Part shown: in pieces, positions 17,063-27,171 of the stretch
How positions within the stretch are numbered: the stretch's first letter is position 1
How the letters are laid out: each line of letters starts with the position of its first letter
DNA from: Pseudoflavonifractor sp. An85
Lineage (GTDB): Bacteria; Bacillota; Clostridia; Oscillospirales; Oscillospiraceae
Assembly: GCF_002161235.1 (NCBI RefSeq)
Contig: NZ_NFHE01000017.1
Location: 1 to 63,226 of the forward strand
Length of the DNA: 63,226 nucleotides
Direction: 5' to 3'
Program-made: the position numbers and the translations under genes
Notes under the pieces: model-generated
Told to the model about the DNA's origin: nothing
Seen by the model: only the letters and a program-made list of their open reading frames with translations
Databases searched by the model: none

Positions 17063-18086
17063 ACCCGTTTGACTGCTCTTCAGCCTCAATCTCCCGGAAC
17101 CGAGGCATGATGCCGATTTTATCCGGGGTGTGCACCGGCAGCTGATAGATGTCGTGGCCGGGGAAAGGATTGCCCTCCACCAGACAGGGGCCTGTGGGGG
17201 TGAAGCACACGTCCCAGCCCACATAGCCCACCTGGGGGATAACCTGAGCGGCCTGGGAGACCATATCCACCGCCTTATCCCAGTCGGGGAAGTGGAAGCC
17301 CTTGATGGGGGTGCCGGTGGCGGGGTGGTTTTCGTACAGGTTCTTGGCTTTGTCCAAGGCCCGGTCAATGACCACGCCCTGCTGGGGGTCCATGGGGGCC
17401 ACCATGCCGCCACTGTTGAAGTTGTCCACAAACTTACCGTTGCCGATGCGGAACATGGCGGTAACCAGATACACCTTTCCATGCTTGCCCCGGATGGTCA
17501 CCATGCGCACAGTGTTGATGGAGCCGGGATAGATGGCGGACACCTGGGGGTGCTGCTCCAGCACCTGCTCCAGCTCCAGATTGGGGGCCCGCTCTACCAG
17601 ATGGTCATAGAGAGCGTCCAGAGAGGGGAAGTCCTGGGTGTGGAGCTTCTCAATGCCCCAGCCACAGCTACCCCGGGAGGGCTTGGCCATAAAGACCTCA
17701 TGCTTGGACAAAAAGGCTATCACCTGCTCCCGGTTTTCCCCGGTCACCGGCACCCAGTCCCGGTGGAGATAGGCTCCAAAGAGGGTGTTAAACTGCACCT
17801 TGTCGTCAAATTGGCCGGTGTAGGCCTTGTCGTTGTATTTCACCACCAGGGCGTTGTTGCGGCCACGGGTGAGGTAGGTGTCCCGCTGTTGGTCGGTCAG
17901 ATTGTACATCTCAAACAGGTCATAGTCCATATAACCTGCCCCGTACTTCACGGCACAGTCCTTCATATCCCGGAAAATGGCCAGCCGGGACCGCCCGGTC
18001 TTTTTGCGGATGGAACTGATCTTCTCCCACATGGCCTTATAGTTCATGTTCATCACGCGCTGGAATAGGTACTTCACGTTTGCCAC
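17061..18086 (-). CDS. ATP-grasp protein, sugar-transfer-associated type
   Basis: 341 residues from GTG 18086, preceded by GAGGGA. The central and C-terminal parts have an ATP-grasp appearance: a lysine with glycine-rich loop (AKPSRGSCGWGIEKL), strand INTVRMVTIRGKHG, and the metal-binding end VEGNPFPGHDIYQLP. It looks like the ATPgrasp_ST family found beside surface-polysaccharide genes, which is thought to ligate substrates during cell-surface glycan assembly. No glycan genes adjoin it here, so the substrate is unknown. Confidence 0.75.
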   Translation of the reverse strand: MANVKYLFQRVMNMNYKAMWEKISSIRKKTGRSRLAIFRDMKDCAVKYGAGYMDYDLFEMYNLTDQQRDTYLTRGRNNALVVKYNDKAYTGQFDDKVQFNTLFGAYLHRDWVPVTGENREQVIAFLSKHEVFMAKPSRGSCGWGIEKLHTQDFPSLDALYDHLVERAPNLELEQVLEQHPQVSAIYPGSINTVRMVTIRGKHGKVYLVTAMFRIGNGKFVDNFNSGGMVAPMDPQQGVVIDRALDKAKNLYENHPATGTPIKGFHFPDWDKAVDMVSQAAQVIPQVGYVGWDVCFTPTGPCLVEGNPFPGHDIYQLPVHTPDKIGIMPRFREIEAEEQSNG

Positions 18087-18156
18087 GGTTCGTCCCTCAC
18101 AATTTCATAAAGTAATCCCATCTAAAGTATCACACATTGGGGGCAAAGGCAAGCGG

Positions 18157-18208
18157 TTGACAGGGGAAAAGTTATATTGTATACTTATAGATAAAATTAG
18201 TATACAAT
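18157..18208 (+). promoter_or_regulatory. bioY promoter with BirA operator
   Basis: TTGACA (18157-18162), 17-base spacer, TATACT (18180-18185). A perfect inverted repeat ATTGTATAC (18176-18184) and GTATACAAT (18200-18208) with a 15-base centre covers the -10 box. Arm sequence and spacing match Firmicute BirA operators (TTGTTAAC-type arms), so biotin excess should repress bioY. Confidence 0.88.
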
Positions 18209-18221
18209 CGGAGGATGACAT

Positions 18222-18779
18222 ATGAAGCATAATACCATCCAGACCCTGTGCAGCTGTGGCGTGCTGGCGGCAGTCATTTGTGTGCTCAGTCCCTTTTCCG
18301 TGCCCATTGGCCCGGTACCGGTGGCCTTTGCCAACTTGGCCATCTACCTGGCGGTGTATCTGCTGGGGTGGAAGTGGGGTACCGTGAGTTGCCTGGTCTA
18401 CTTGTTGGTGGGGCTGGCGGGGCTTCCTGTCTTTGCAGGGTTTGCCAGCGGAGCCGGAGCACTGTTGGGCCCTACCGGCGGCTATCTGTTGGGGTATCTC
18501 CCCATGGCTCTGGTAGGGGGCTGGATCGTGGACCACACCCGGGCCAAGTGGTTGCATGGGTTGGGGTTGATTTTGGGTACTGCCCTGTGTTATCTGCTGG
18601 GCACCGCCTGGTTTTGCTGGCAGGGGGGCTACACCGTGGGTGTGGCTATGGGGCTGTGCGTGACCCCCTTCATTCCCTTTGACGTGGGGAAAATCGTCCT
18701 TGCCATTGCCCTGGGCAGTTTGCTTCGCCGCAGACTGGCTCAGGCGGGCTTTTACCAAGAAGAACGGGTTGCACGTTAA
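18222..18779 (+). CDS. bioY: biotin transporter BioY (ECF S-component)
   Basis: 185 residues, nearly all hydrophobic, about six helices. BioY is the substrate-binding membrane subunit for biotin uptake, alone or with an ECF energising module. The family features are the opening LCSCGVLAAVICVLSPFSVPIGPVPV, the GFASGAGALLGPTGGYLLGY block and the C-terminal PFDVGKIVLA motif. The BirA-type operator in front supports the call. The terminator begins inside the last codons, so the stop codon sits in the hairpin loop. Confidence 0.95.
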   Translation: MKHNTIQTLCSCGVLAAVICVLSPFSVPIGPVPVAFANLAIYLAVYLLGWKWGTVSCLVYLLVGLAGLPVFAGFASGAGALLGPTGGYLLGYLPMALVGGWIVDHTRAKWLHGLGLILGTALCYLLGTAWFCWQGGYTVGVAMGLCVTPFIPFDVGKIVLAIALGSLLRRRLAQAGFYQEERVAR

Positions 18780-18795
18780 GTGCAACCCGTTCTTA
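18761..18795 (+). terminator. bioY terminator
   Basis: Perfect 13-bp arms AGAACGGGTTGCA (18761-18773) and complement (18781-18793) around a loop that contains the bioY stop codon. Only a weak T-run follows; it may also end the convergent hydratase transcript. Confidence 0.65.
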
Positions 18796-18805
18796 CTAAT
18801 AGGAT

Positions 18806-18990
18806 AAGCCCTCGGCAGAGTTTTCCCGCCGAGAGCGGGAAAATAAATCGAAATCTGTTTTTCCCGGGGACATGCGCATCGGGAAAAACACTTCTCAGCT
18901 CGCAAGTGTAGCCTTGGGTCGTTGTTTGACCCAAGGATGTATGCAGCGGGCTGTATCTTTTCTCGAAAATGCTGGCATTTTCGAGAAGCG
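18806..18990 (-). repeat. multi-hairpin dispersed repeat, copy 1
   Basis: About 185 bp that recur at 23298-23481 with roughly 85-90 percent identity. Contains four or more hairpins: CCTTGGGTC/GACCCAAGG, CCCGGG-type arms around ACATGCGCATC, TTTTCCCGC/GCGGGAAAA, and CTTCTCGAAAATGC/GCATTTTCGAGAA. It starts 18 bases after the stop codon of the minus-strand hydratase gene, i.e. in its 3' untranslated region. Short spurious frames run through it. Confidence 0.85.
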
Positions 18991-19008
18991 TGTCGATGTT
19001 TTCTGCTG

Positions 19009-21228
19009 TTATTGCGCGTAATAGTTGATGAGGCAGCCAGCCAGGATGATGTCTCGCTCCTCTCGGGTCAGGCCGGGGAGGGAGAGGGTGACGGGGGTAG
19101 AAGTACCGTTTCGCAGCACCTGGGCCTCCACGGTCTCACCGTCGCCCTGGAGCAGGGCGCGGATGCCAGGGATATACACCCGGTCACCGGGCTGGAGGTT
19201 CAGCTGCTCCAGCTCAGAGGCGATGAAGGGGAGCATGCCCCAGTTGACCACATTGGAGCGGTAACGCTTGGTGGCGTACTCCTGGGCGATGTTGGCGCAG
19301 CCGCCCAGCACACGCTGGCAGGAGGCGGCCTGCTCCCGGGCGGAGCCGTCGCCGGGCTTCAGGGCCATGACCAGGGAGCCCAAGCCGGTGGTGGCGGGGT
19401 CATAGCCTGCCATTGCGGCCAGCACCTGGGGATCCTGGGGATTTTGGCGGCGCAGCTGCTCCACCTTCTGAATCTCCTTGGCACGGGGCACATACTGGGG
19501 GTCCTTGCGGCTCAGGGCAAACTCAGACAGACGCAGAGGGTTGGAGCGGTAGGAGGAAGTCTCACCAGAGGGAATCAGTTCGTCGGTGGTGGTGACGGGG
19601 TCGTAGATGGCGCAGGCCACGGTGAGCATCAGGTTCTCCGGCAGGGCAATCTGCTCCGGCCAGTCGGCAATGTTGGGGCCAAACACCAACTCCTCGTCGG
19701 GGTTGGCCTTGCCCACGCCGTAGTACACCCGGGCCTGATAGGAGGAGCCGTCGTAGCTCCACTGCTCGTCGGCCCGGTCGTTGGGAACCTCGGGCAGCTG
19801 GTCGGCAGCGGTGAGCACGCCGCCCATCTTGGCGGTGGCGGCAATGGACCGGGCGTCCATGAGGGCCACATAGGACACCTGGCCCTCGCCGGGCTTGGAG
19901 CCCTCCCGGTTGGGGAAGTTCCGGGTGGAGTGGCGGATGGAGAAAGCACCGTTGGCGGGCACGTCTCCGGCGCCGAAGCAGGGGCCGCAGAAGCAGGAGC
20001 GTACCGAGGCGCCGGCGGCCATCAGGGTGGTGATGTAGCCCTGGCGGGTCAGCTCCTGCATGACGGGCATGGAGCCGGGGTAGCAGGATAGCCAGAAGTG
20101 GTCGGATCCGGTGGGGGTGGTGCCCAGAATCTCGGCAGCTCGGCGCAGGTTCTGGTAGGTGCCGCCGGAACAACCGGCGATGACGGCCTGATCCACATGG
20201 AACTTGCCGTCACGGATCTTGGCAGACAGGGGAGCGGGAGGCTCAATGCCCAACTGCTCCCGGGTGTTCTGCTCCACCATGTGGAGCATGTCTTCCATGT
20301 TGGCCTGGAACTCCGCAATGGGGAAGGCGTTGGAGGGGTGGAAGGGCAGGGCGATCATGGGCTGCACCTTGTCCAGCTCCACATGCACTACCCGGTCGTA
20401 GTAGGCGCCCTCGCTGGGCTGCATCTGGTGGTAGCTGGCCCCACGGCCCAGCAGGGTGAGGGCGGTCTGGGTGTGGGTGTCGGTCTGCCACACCGAGGAC
20501 AGACAGGTGGTCTCAGTGGTCATCACGTCGATGCCGGAGCGGTAGTCCATGGACAGATTGGCCACACCAGGGCCGAAGAACTCCATGACGGCGTTTTTCA
20601 CTGCGCCGGACTGGAAGGTGGCCTTCACCAGAGCCAGGGCCACGTCCTGGGGGCCTACGCCGGGGCGAGGCGCGCCAGTGAGGTAGATGGCCACCACCTG
20701 GGGATAGGCGATGTCGTAGGTCTTGCACAGCAGCTGACGGGCTAGCTCGGGGCCACCCTCGCCAATGGCCATGCAGCCGTATGCGCCGTACCGGGTGTGG
20801 GAGTCAGAGCCCAGGATCATCTTGCCGGGGGCAGCGTACCGCTCCCGCATGTAGGAGTGGATGACGGCCTGGTGGGCGGGGACAAACTCGCCGCCGTACT
20901 TCTTGGCTGCGGACAGACCGAAGTTGTGGTCGTCCTCATTGATGGTGCCGCCCACCGCGCACAGGGAGTTGTGGCAGTTGGTGAGCACATAGGGCAAGGG
21001 GAACTCCTTGAGGCCGGAGGCCCGGGCAGTCTGGATGATGCCCACATAGGTGATGTCATGGGAGGCCATGGCGTCAAAGCGGAGGGAGAGACGCTCCATG
21101 GAGCCCGAAGTATTGTGTGCCTTCAGGATGGAATAGGACATGGTGCCTTCCACGCCAGCCTGAGTCTTTTCTGCCGGGACCAGCTGGCCCTTCTGCCAGC
21201 ACATGCCCTGGTTGTGAATGGTAATCAT
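19009..21228 (-). CDS. aconitase-family hydratase (YbhJ-like)
   Basis: 739 residues from ATG 21228, preceded by GAGG. Clear aconitase/isopropylmalate isomerase homologue: ILGSDSHTRYGAYG, the FFGPGVANLSMDYRSGIDVMTTE block, and cysteines for a [4Fe-4S] cluster in AGCSGG and SCFCGPCFGAGD, followed by SIRHSTRNFPNREG. The C-terminal swivel domain has the NVVNWGMLPF motif. Which hydroxy acid it dehydrates is unknown; it is closer in style to the uncharacterised YbhJ group than to TCA-cycle aconitase. It stands alone, with its own promoter. Confidence 0.8.
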   Translation of the reverse strand: MITIHNQGMCWQKGQLVPAEKTQAGVEGTMSYSILKAHNTSGSMERLSLRFDAMASHDITYVGIIQTARASGLKEFPLPYVLTNCHNSLCAVGGTINEDDHNFGLSAAKKYGGEFVPAHQAVIHSYMRERYAAPGKMILGSDSHTRYGAYGCMAIGEGGPELARQLLCKTYDIAYPQVVAIYLTGAPRPGVGPQDVALALVKATFQSGAVKNAVMEFFGPGVANLSMDYRSGIDVMTTETTCLSSVWQTDTHTQTALTLLGRGASYHQMQPSEGAYYDRVVHVELDKVQPMIALPFHPSNAFPIAEFQANMEDMLHMVEQNTREQLGIEPPAPLSAKIRDGKFHVDQAVIAGCSGGTYQNLRRAAEILGTTPTGSDHFWLSCYPGSMPVMQELTRQGYITTLMAAGASVRSCFCGPCFGAGDVPANGAFSIRHSTRNFPNREGSKPGEGQVSYVALMDARSIAATAKMGGVLTAADQLPEVPNDRADEQWSYDGSSYQARVYYGVGKANPDEELVFGPNIADWPEQIALPENLMLTVACAIYDPVTTTDELIPSGETSSYRSNPLRLSEFALSRKDPQYVPRAKEIQKVEQLRRQNPQDPQVLAAMAGYDPATTGLGSLVMALKPGDGSAREQAASCQRVLGGCANIAQEYATKRYRSNVVNWGMLPFIASELEQLNLQPGDRVYIPGIRALLQGDGETVEAQVLRNGTSTPVTLSLPGLTREERDIILAGCLINYYAQ

Positions 21229-21268
21229 ATGGGTTACCTCCTTGGAAGTAATATAACACATTTGCTTT

Positions 21269-21297
21269 AGTGTAGCAAACAAACGAAGCCTTTGCAA
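21269..21297 (-). promoter_or_regulatory. promoter of the hydratase gene
   Basis: Minus strand TTGCAA (21292-21297), 17-base spacer, TACACT (21269-21274). A small inverted repeat TTTGCT/AGCAAA (21261-21279) overlaps the -10 region. Confidence 0.65.
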
Positions 21298-21316
21298 GAG
21301 GGGGGCGGTGGAAATT

Positions 21317-21350
21317 GCAAAAAAATCCCCGAACCGAAGTTCGGGGATTT
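21317..21350 (-). terminator. terminator of the sigma/anti-sigma operon
   Basis: Arms AAATCCCCGAAC and complement, 4-base loop, with a T-run on the minus strand directly after the hairpin. Confidence 0.88.
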
Positions 21351-21358
21351 CTGGGAAG

Positions 21359-22651
21359 TCACTGGGAATAGGGGACGGCCCAGGCGTGCATACGCTCCAA
21401 AATGGTGTCGTCATAATCGAAGGACAGAAAATAGGTGGTGTCCTGGCTGGGAAGGGAGCCTGCTTCATACCCCACCACCAGGAGGTCCGGGCCTAGGATC
21501 AGCCGATCCAGGTCAAAGGCATCCTCCATCTCCTGGCGCAGCGTGGGGTCGGTGGTTCCGGACGCATCCAAAAGGGCTTTTCCCAACTCCTCCGGGGTAC
21601 AGGTGAACAAATCTTCCATGTCTACCCGTTCTCCGGTGTCTCGGTAGAATGCCGTGCCGACCTCCATATACTTGGAAGGGGCATGGAGGGATGTGGTGCA
21701 ATAGATCACCCTGGGACTGGATGCAGAGAGATAGGTGTCTTGGAGAATGAGGCAGGTGGAGAAGGATGCAGGGGAGCCTGCCTCCAGATAGGACTGGTAG
21801 ACGGCTTCCAGCTCTTCCATCTCGTCATACAACTGCCCGTGTTTCTCAAAGTACGCCGAGATGTTCTTCTGAGCCTCTTGGGGCAGCTTCTCCAAATTCT
21901 CGGTTCCCACCATGCCGATGGCAGGAGGAGAGGGGGTATGCACATCCAGTAGTTCCGGGCCATTGGGTAGCGCGTACAACACGCCTCCGTTCTTCTGCCA
22001 GACCTCCACCTGGGTGCCATCCTCCAATAGAACGGGTTCTGGCTTTTGGTAGGCGTCGATCTCCACCAGTTGGGCGGAATAGGTGGGGAGTTTCTTCCCG
22101 TCCCGGTTGCTGATAGCTTCTGTGGTGCTGCCCAGTTCGGCGTAGATGTGCAGGGCGTCGTAGATTTCTCCATCCAGAAAGCCCAGGTCGGTGTAGGTGT
22201 CAAAGAAGGATATGACTTTGGTGTACTCCTCCATGACCAGCCCGATCTGATCTCCTCGGGGGGTGTACACCACATAGGCTACGTCTCCGGTGGTGTTGTT
22301 CACATGGGTCTCCAAGATGCGCCCGGTCACTTCCCGGGGGGCTCGGTTGCACCAGGCCCACAGGGCCACCAGGCCGCACACCACCGCCATCAGTACAGCG
22401 GCAATGACAAAGCCCTTGGAGAAGGCCCGCCGCCGTCCCCGTTTCCAAGCCGAGGATGCCGCCTGTGCCACGGTGCGTTCCTCCACCTGGGGGTGGTCGG
22501 AGGGGAGAGGGGCGTGCATCCGCTCCCACTCTGCCCGGCAGGTCTCGCACTCCTCCAGGTGCTCCTCCACCAGCTGACGGCTCTCTGGGCTGCACACGCC
22601 GTCCTGATACAGAGGGAGCAGGTCACGGATGACGTTACACGGTGTTTTCAT
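21359..22651 (-). CDS. anti-sigma factor with zinc-finger domain and large external part
   Basis: 430 residues from ATG 22651, which has AAGGAGGG; it overlaps the sigma-factor gene by 17 bases. The N-terminal 50 residues form a zf-HC2 anti-sigma domain (MKTPCNVIRDLLPLYQDG, then HLEECETC with the zinc-binding His-x3-Cys-x2-Cys). One transmembrane helix lies at about residues 95-118, and some 310 residues follow outside the cell with no domain I can name. It probably holds the upstream ECF sigma factor inactive until a signal reaches the outer domain. Confidence 0.85.
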   Translation of the reverse strand: MKTPCNVIRDLLPLYQDGVCSPESRQLVEEHLEECETCRAEWERMHAPLPSDHPQVEERTVAQAASSAWKRGRRRAFSKGFVIAAVLMAVVCGLVALWAWCNRAPREVTGRILETHVNNTTGDVAYVVYTPRGDQIGLVMEEYTKVISFFDTYTDLGFLDGEIYDALHIYAELGSTTEAISNRDGKKLPTYSAQLVEIDAYQKPEPVLLEDGTQVEVWQKNGGVLYALPNGPELLDVHTPSPPAIGMVGTENLEKLPQEAQKNISAYFEKHGQLYDEMEELEAVYQSYLEAGSPASFSTCLILQDTYLSASSPRVIYCTTSLHAPSKYMEVGTAFYRDTGERVDMEDLFTCTPEELGKALLDASGTTDPTLRQEMEDAFDLDRLILGPDLLVVGYEAGSLPSQDTTYFLSFDYDDTILERMHAWAVPYSQ

Positions 22652-23126
22652 CAAAATCCCTCCTTAGCTTGGTTTTGGCTCGGTAGAAGATGACTCTGGC
22701 CCAGCTGTCTGTTTTCCCAAACAGCTCTCCGATTTGGGCAAAGGGCAGTTCTCCAAAGATCCGCAGGGAAAAGACTTCCTTGTAGGGCTCCGGAAGCTGG
22801 TGGAGCAGTACGTGGAGCCTGCGGGCGGTCTCCTGGTCCATCAGCTCCCGCTCAAAATCTGGGGCAGTCTGGTGGGACAGGCTGGCCTCTGTCTCTGGCA
22901 CGTGGCGTTTTTGCTTTTGGAATAAGGTGAAATAGGTGTTTTTGGCAATTTGACAAAGCCAGACATACAGTTGACAGGTGCCGTCAAATTGGTCCATGTG
23001 CATCATGGCTTTGTAAAATGCCTCTTGGGTCACTTCTTCGGCAAGAGCCGGGTCTCGACACAGGGAAAAGACGTATTTGTACACGCTGGGAAAATGGTCG
23101 GTGTATATCCGCTCAAAGTCTGCCAC
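22635..23126 (-). CDS. ECF-type RNA polymerase sigma factor
   Basis: 163 residues from GTG 23126. Region 2 (FERIYTDHFPSVYKYVFSLCRDPALAEEVTQEAFYKAM) and region 4 (LPEPYKEVFSLRIFGELPFAQIGELFGKTDSWARVIFYRAKTKL) are both complete. I prefer GTG 23126 over ATG 23147 because the ATG overlaps the -10 element of the predicted autoregulatory promoter and would precede the transcription start, and because GGGGG sits before the GTG. The adjacent anti-sigma gene completes the usual pair. Confidence 0.92.
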   Translation of the reverse strand: MADFERIYTDHFPSVYKYVFSLCRDPALAEEVTQEAFYKAMMHMDQFDGTCQLYVWLCQIAKNTYFTLFQKQKRHVPETEASLSHQTAPDFERELMDQETARRLHVLLHQLPEPYKEVFSLRIFGELPFAQIGELFGKTDSWARVIFYRAKTKLRRDFDENTV

Positions 23127-23146
23127 ACCATCACCCCCTTCACCCA

Positions 23147-23175
23147 TAAGACTGGGATCAAGTCAAAACGTTTCA
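23147..23175 (-). promoter_or_regulatory. predicted ECF-sigma autoregulatory promoter
   Basis: Minus strand TGAAAC (23170-23175), 17-base spacer, GTCTTA (23147-23152). TGAAAC with a GTC-type -10 at 16-17 bases is the pattern of Firmicute ECF sigma promoters, so the sigma factor probably drives its own operon. Confidence 0.6.
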
Positions 23176-23210
23176 AGGAATTTCAAAAAGATTGTATCAC
23201 GAATTATGGG

Positions 23211-23250
23211 AGAGAAAAAGCCCTCCCCGAACCGGAGTTCAGGGAGGGAG
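23211..23250 (-). terminator. terminator of hppA transcript
   Basis: CCCTCC...GAAC pairs with GTTC...GGAGGG (one mismatch) and is followed on the minus strand by CTTTTTC. It lies beyond repeat copy 2, so that repeat should be transcribed as the 3' end of the hppA message. Confidence 0.75.
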
Positions 23251-23297
23251 TAAACGGTAAAATTAGCCTAAGAATAGGTGGGGCTTTTCATAGACCG

Positions 23298-23481
23298 AAG
23301 CCCTCGGCAGAGTTTTCCCGCCAAGGGCGGGAAAATAAGTTGAAATCTGTTTTTTCCGGGGACATGCGCATCGGGAAAAACACCTCTCAGCCCGCCAGTG
23401 TGGCCTTGGGTCGCCCTTTGACCCAAGGATGCATGCAGCGGGCTGCGATCCTCTCAAAAATGCTCGCATTTTTGAGAAGCG
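23298..23481 (-). repeat. multi-hairpin dispersed repeat, copy 2
   Basis: Second copy of the element at 18806-18990, in the same orientation relative to the upstream gene. It begins at the base next to the hppA stop codon. All main stems are kept although loops differ (for example CCTTGGGTC-GCCCTTT-GACCCAAGG), and an extra pairing CAGCCCGC/GCGGGCTG is perfect in this copy. Confidence 0.85.
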
Positions 23482-25608
<2,127 letters not shown>

Positions 25609-25731
25609 GAGAACAACAACTCCTTTTCTAAAAATGTATCTACAAATCCATGCAAGGGACATCCCATGGCTTGGACACCACAAGATGGAAGTACAAGGGA
25701 AAGAGTTGAATCCTGGGAAATATGTATGTAA

Positions 25732-27171
25732 TTAGTGGCGCTTCCAAGCGCTGCGGCTAAAGAGCACCAGAATGGGGAAAATCTCCAACCGGCCGATGAT
25801 CATGCAGAAGCTGAGCACCACCTTGCTCAACGGGGAGAAGGCGGCAAAGTTGCCCATGGGTCCCACCGCCTCCAGGCCGGGGCCTACGTTGCTGATACAG
25901 GTAATCACGGCAGTGAGGGTGGTGCCAAAGGAGAAGTTGTCCAGGCCCACCACCAAAGCGGAGGCGAACATGATGATGATATAGGTGGCCGAATAGGTGT
26001 AGATGGTGCGGATGGTGGAGTCGGACAGAGGAGCTCCATCCAGCTTTACCACCGTAACCGACCGGGGGTGGATGATGGAGCGCACCTGAGCGGCAATGGT
26101 GCGCAGAATGACCAGTATGCGAGAGCACTTCATGCCGCCGCCGGTGGAGCCGGCGCAGGCGCCGATGAACATCAAGATTACCAGCAGCATTCGAGATAGC
26201 TCCGGCCACAGGTTGAAGTCTGTGGTGGAAAAGCCTGTGGTGGAAATCACCGATGCCACCTGGAAGGCCGCAGCCCGGATAGCATCAGCATATGTAGAAA
26301 AGCTGGAAGCTATGTTCACGGACATGATAATGGTGGCCAGGGCGGTGACGCCCAGGAAGAAGCGCAGCTCGTCGCTTTTCAGCGCCTGTTTCACCTTTCC
26401 TGTCAGTACCAGAAAATACAGAGCGAAGTTGAGGGAGAACAGGAGCATGAAAATGGTGATGATAATCTCAAAAGTGGGGTTTCCATAGGCCCCCACCGAC
26501 AGGTTGCGGTTGGAAAATCCGCCAGTACCTGCGGTGCCGAAGGAGTGGATCAGGGAGTCATACAGAGGCATGCCGGCAATGCGCAGACAGGCCACCTGGA
26601 TGATGGTCAGCCCCAGATAGATGGCGTAGAGAATCTTGGAGGACTGGGAGGCCCGGGGCACCAACTTGCTCTTCACCGGTCCGGGGCTCTCCGCCCGAAT
26701 GAGGTGGGTGGAGTTGATGCCCAGGAAGGGGAGCAGAGCAGTGGTGAGAATGAGCACGCCCATGCCGCCCAGCCAGTGGGTGAAGGAGCGCCAGAAGAGA
26801 AGCCCCAAGGGCAGCCCTTCAATGGCGGTGAGAATGGAGGAGCCAGTGGTGGTAAAGCCGGAAATGGTCTCAAAAAAGCAGTCCACATAGGAGCCAAATT
26901 GACCGGAGAACCAGAAGGGTAAAGCGCCAAACACACCGGACAGCACCCAAATGAGGCCCACCGAGAAGAAGCCTTCTCGGGCGAAGAACTTGCGTTGGCC
27001 CCGCAGGCCGAACACAGATAACAGGCCCAGCACCACCATGATGGCGATGGTTTTCAGGAAGGGAGAGGGGTCCTCTCCGTAGTACAGGGCCACGGCCATG
27101 GGCAGGAGCATGGCTGCGGCCTCCACCAGCAGGGTAAAGCCTGCCACACGAAAGACGGTTTTAAAGTTCAT
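25732..27171 (-). CDS. trkH: potassium uptake protein TrkH/KtrB family
   Basis: 479 residues, membrane channel subunit with four pore-loop repeats. Selectivity-filter-like segments are visible, such as SGFTTTGSS, GTAGTGGFSN, ISTTGFSTTD and ISNVGPGLEAVG. It moves K+ with H+ or Na+, gated by the cytoplasmic Trk partner. Its start overlaps the trkA stop by four bases, so the two are translationally coupled. The APFLG and SLIHSFGTAGTGGFS motifs and length fit TrkH. Confidence 0.94.
   Translation of the reverse strand: MNFKTVFRVAGFTLLVEAAAMLLPMAVALYYGEDPSPFLKTIAIMVVLGLLSVFGLRGQRKFFAREGFFSVGLIWVLSGVFGALPFWFSGQFGSYVDCFFETISGFTTTGSSILTAIEGLPLGLLFWRSFTHWLGGMGVLILTTALLPFLGINSTHLIRAESPGPVKSKLVPRASQSSKILYAIYLGLTIIQVACLRIAGMPLYDSLIHSFGTAGTGGFSNRNLSVGAYGNPTFEIIITIFMLLFSLNFALYFLVLTGKVKQALKSDELRFFLGVTALATIIMSVNIASSFSTYADAIRAAAFQVASVISTTGFSTTDFNLWPELSRMLLVILMFIGACAGSTGGGMKCSRILVILRTIAAQVRSIIHPRSVTVVKLDGAPLSDSTIRTIYTYSATYIIIMFASALVVGLDNFSFGTTLTAVITCISNVGPGLEAVGPMGNFAAFSPLSKVVLSFCMIIGRLEIFPILVLFSRSAWKRH

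Noticed and set aside
18105-18905. Minus-strand frame across bioY and the repeat
   Set aside because: Runs antisense to bioY and through the hairpin element; bioY with its operator is clearly the real gene.
23263-23469. 68-codon frame inside repeat copy 2
   Set aside because: Shares CFSRCACPR-type words with a frame in copy 1 only because the DNA repeat is shared; no start site.
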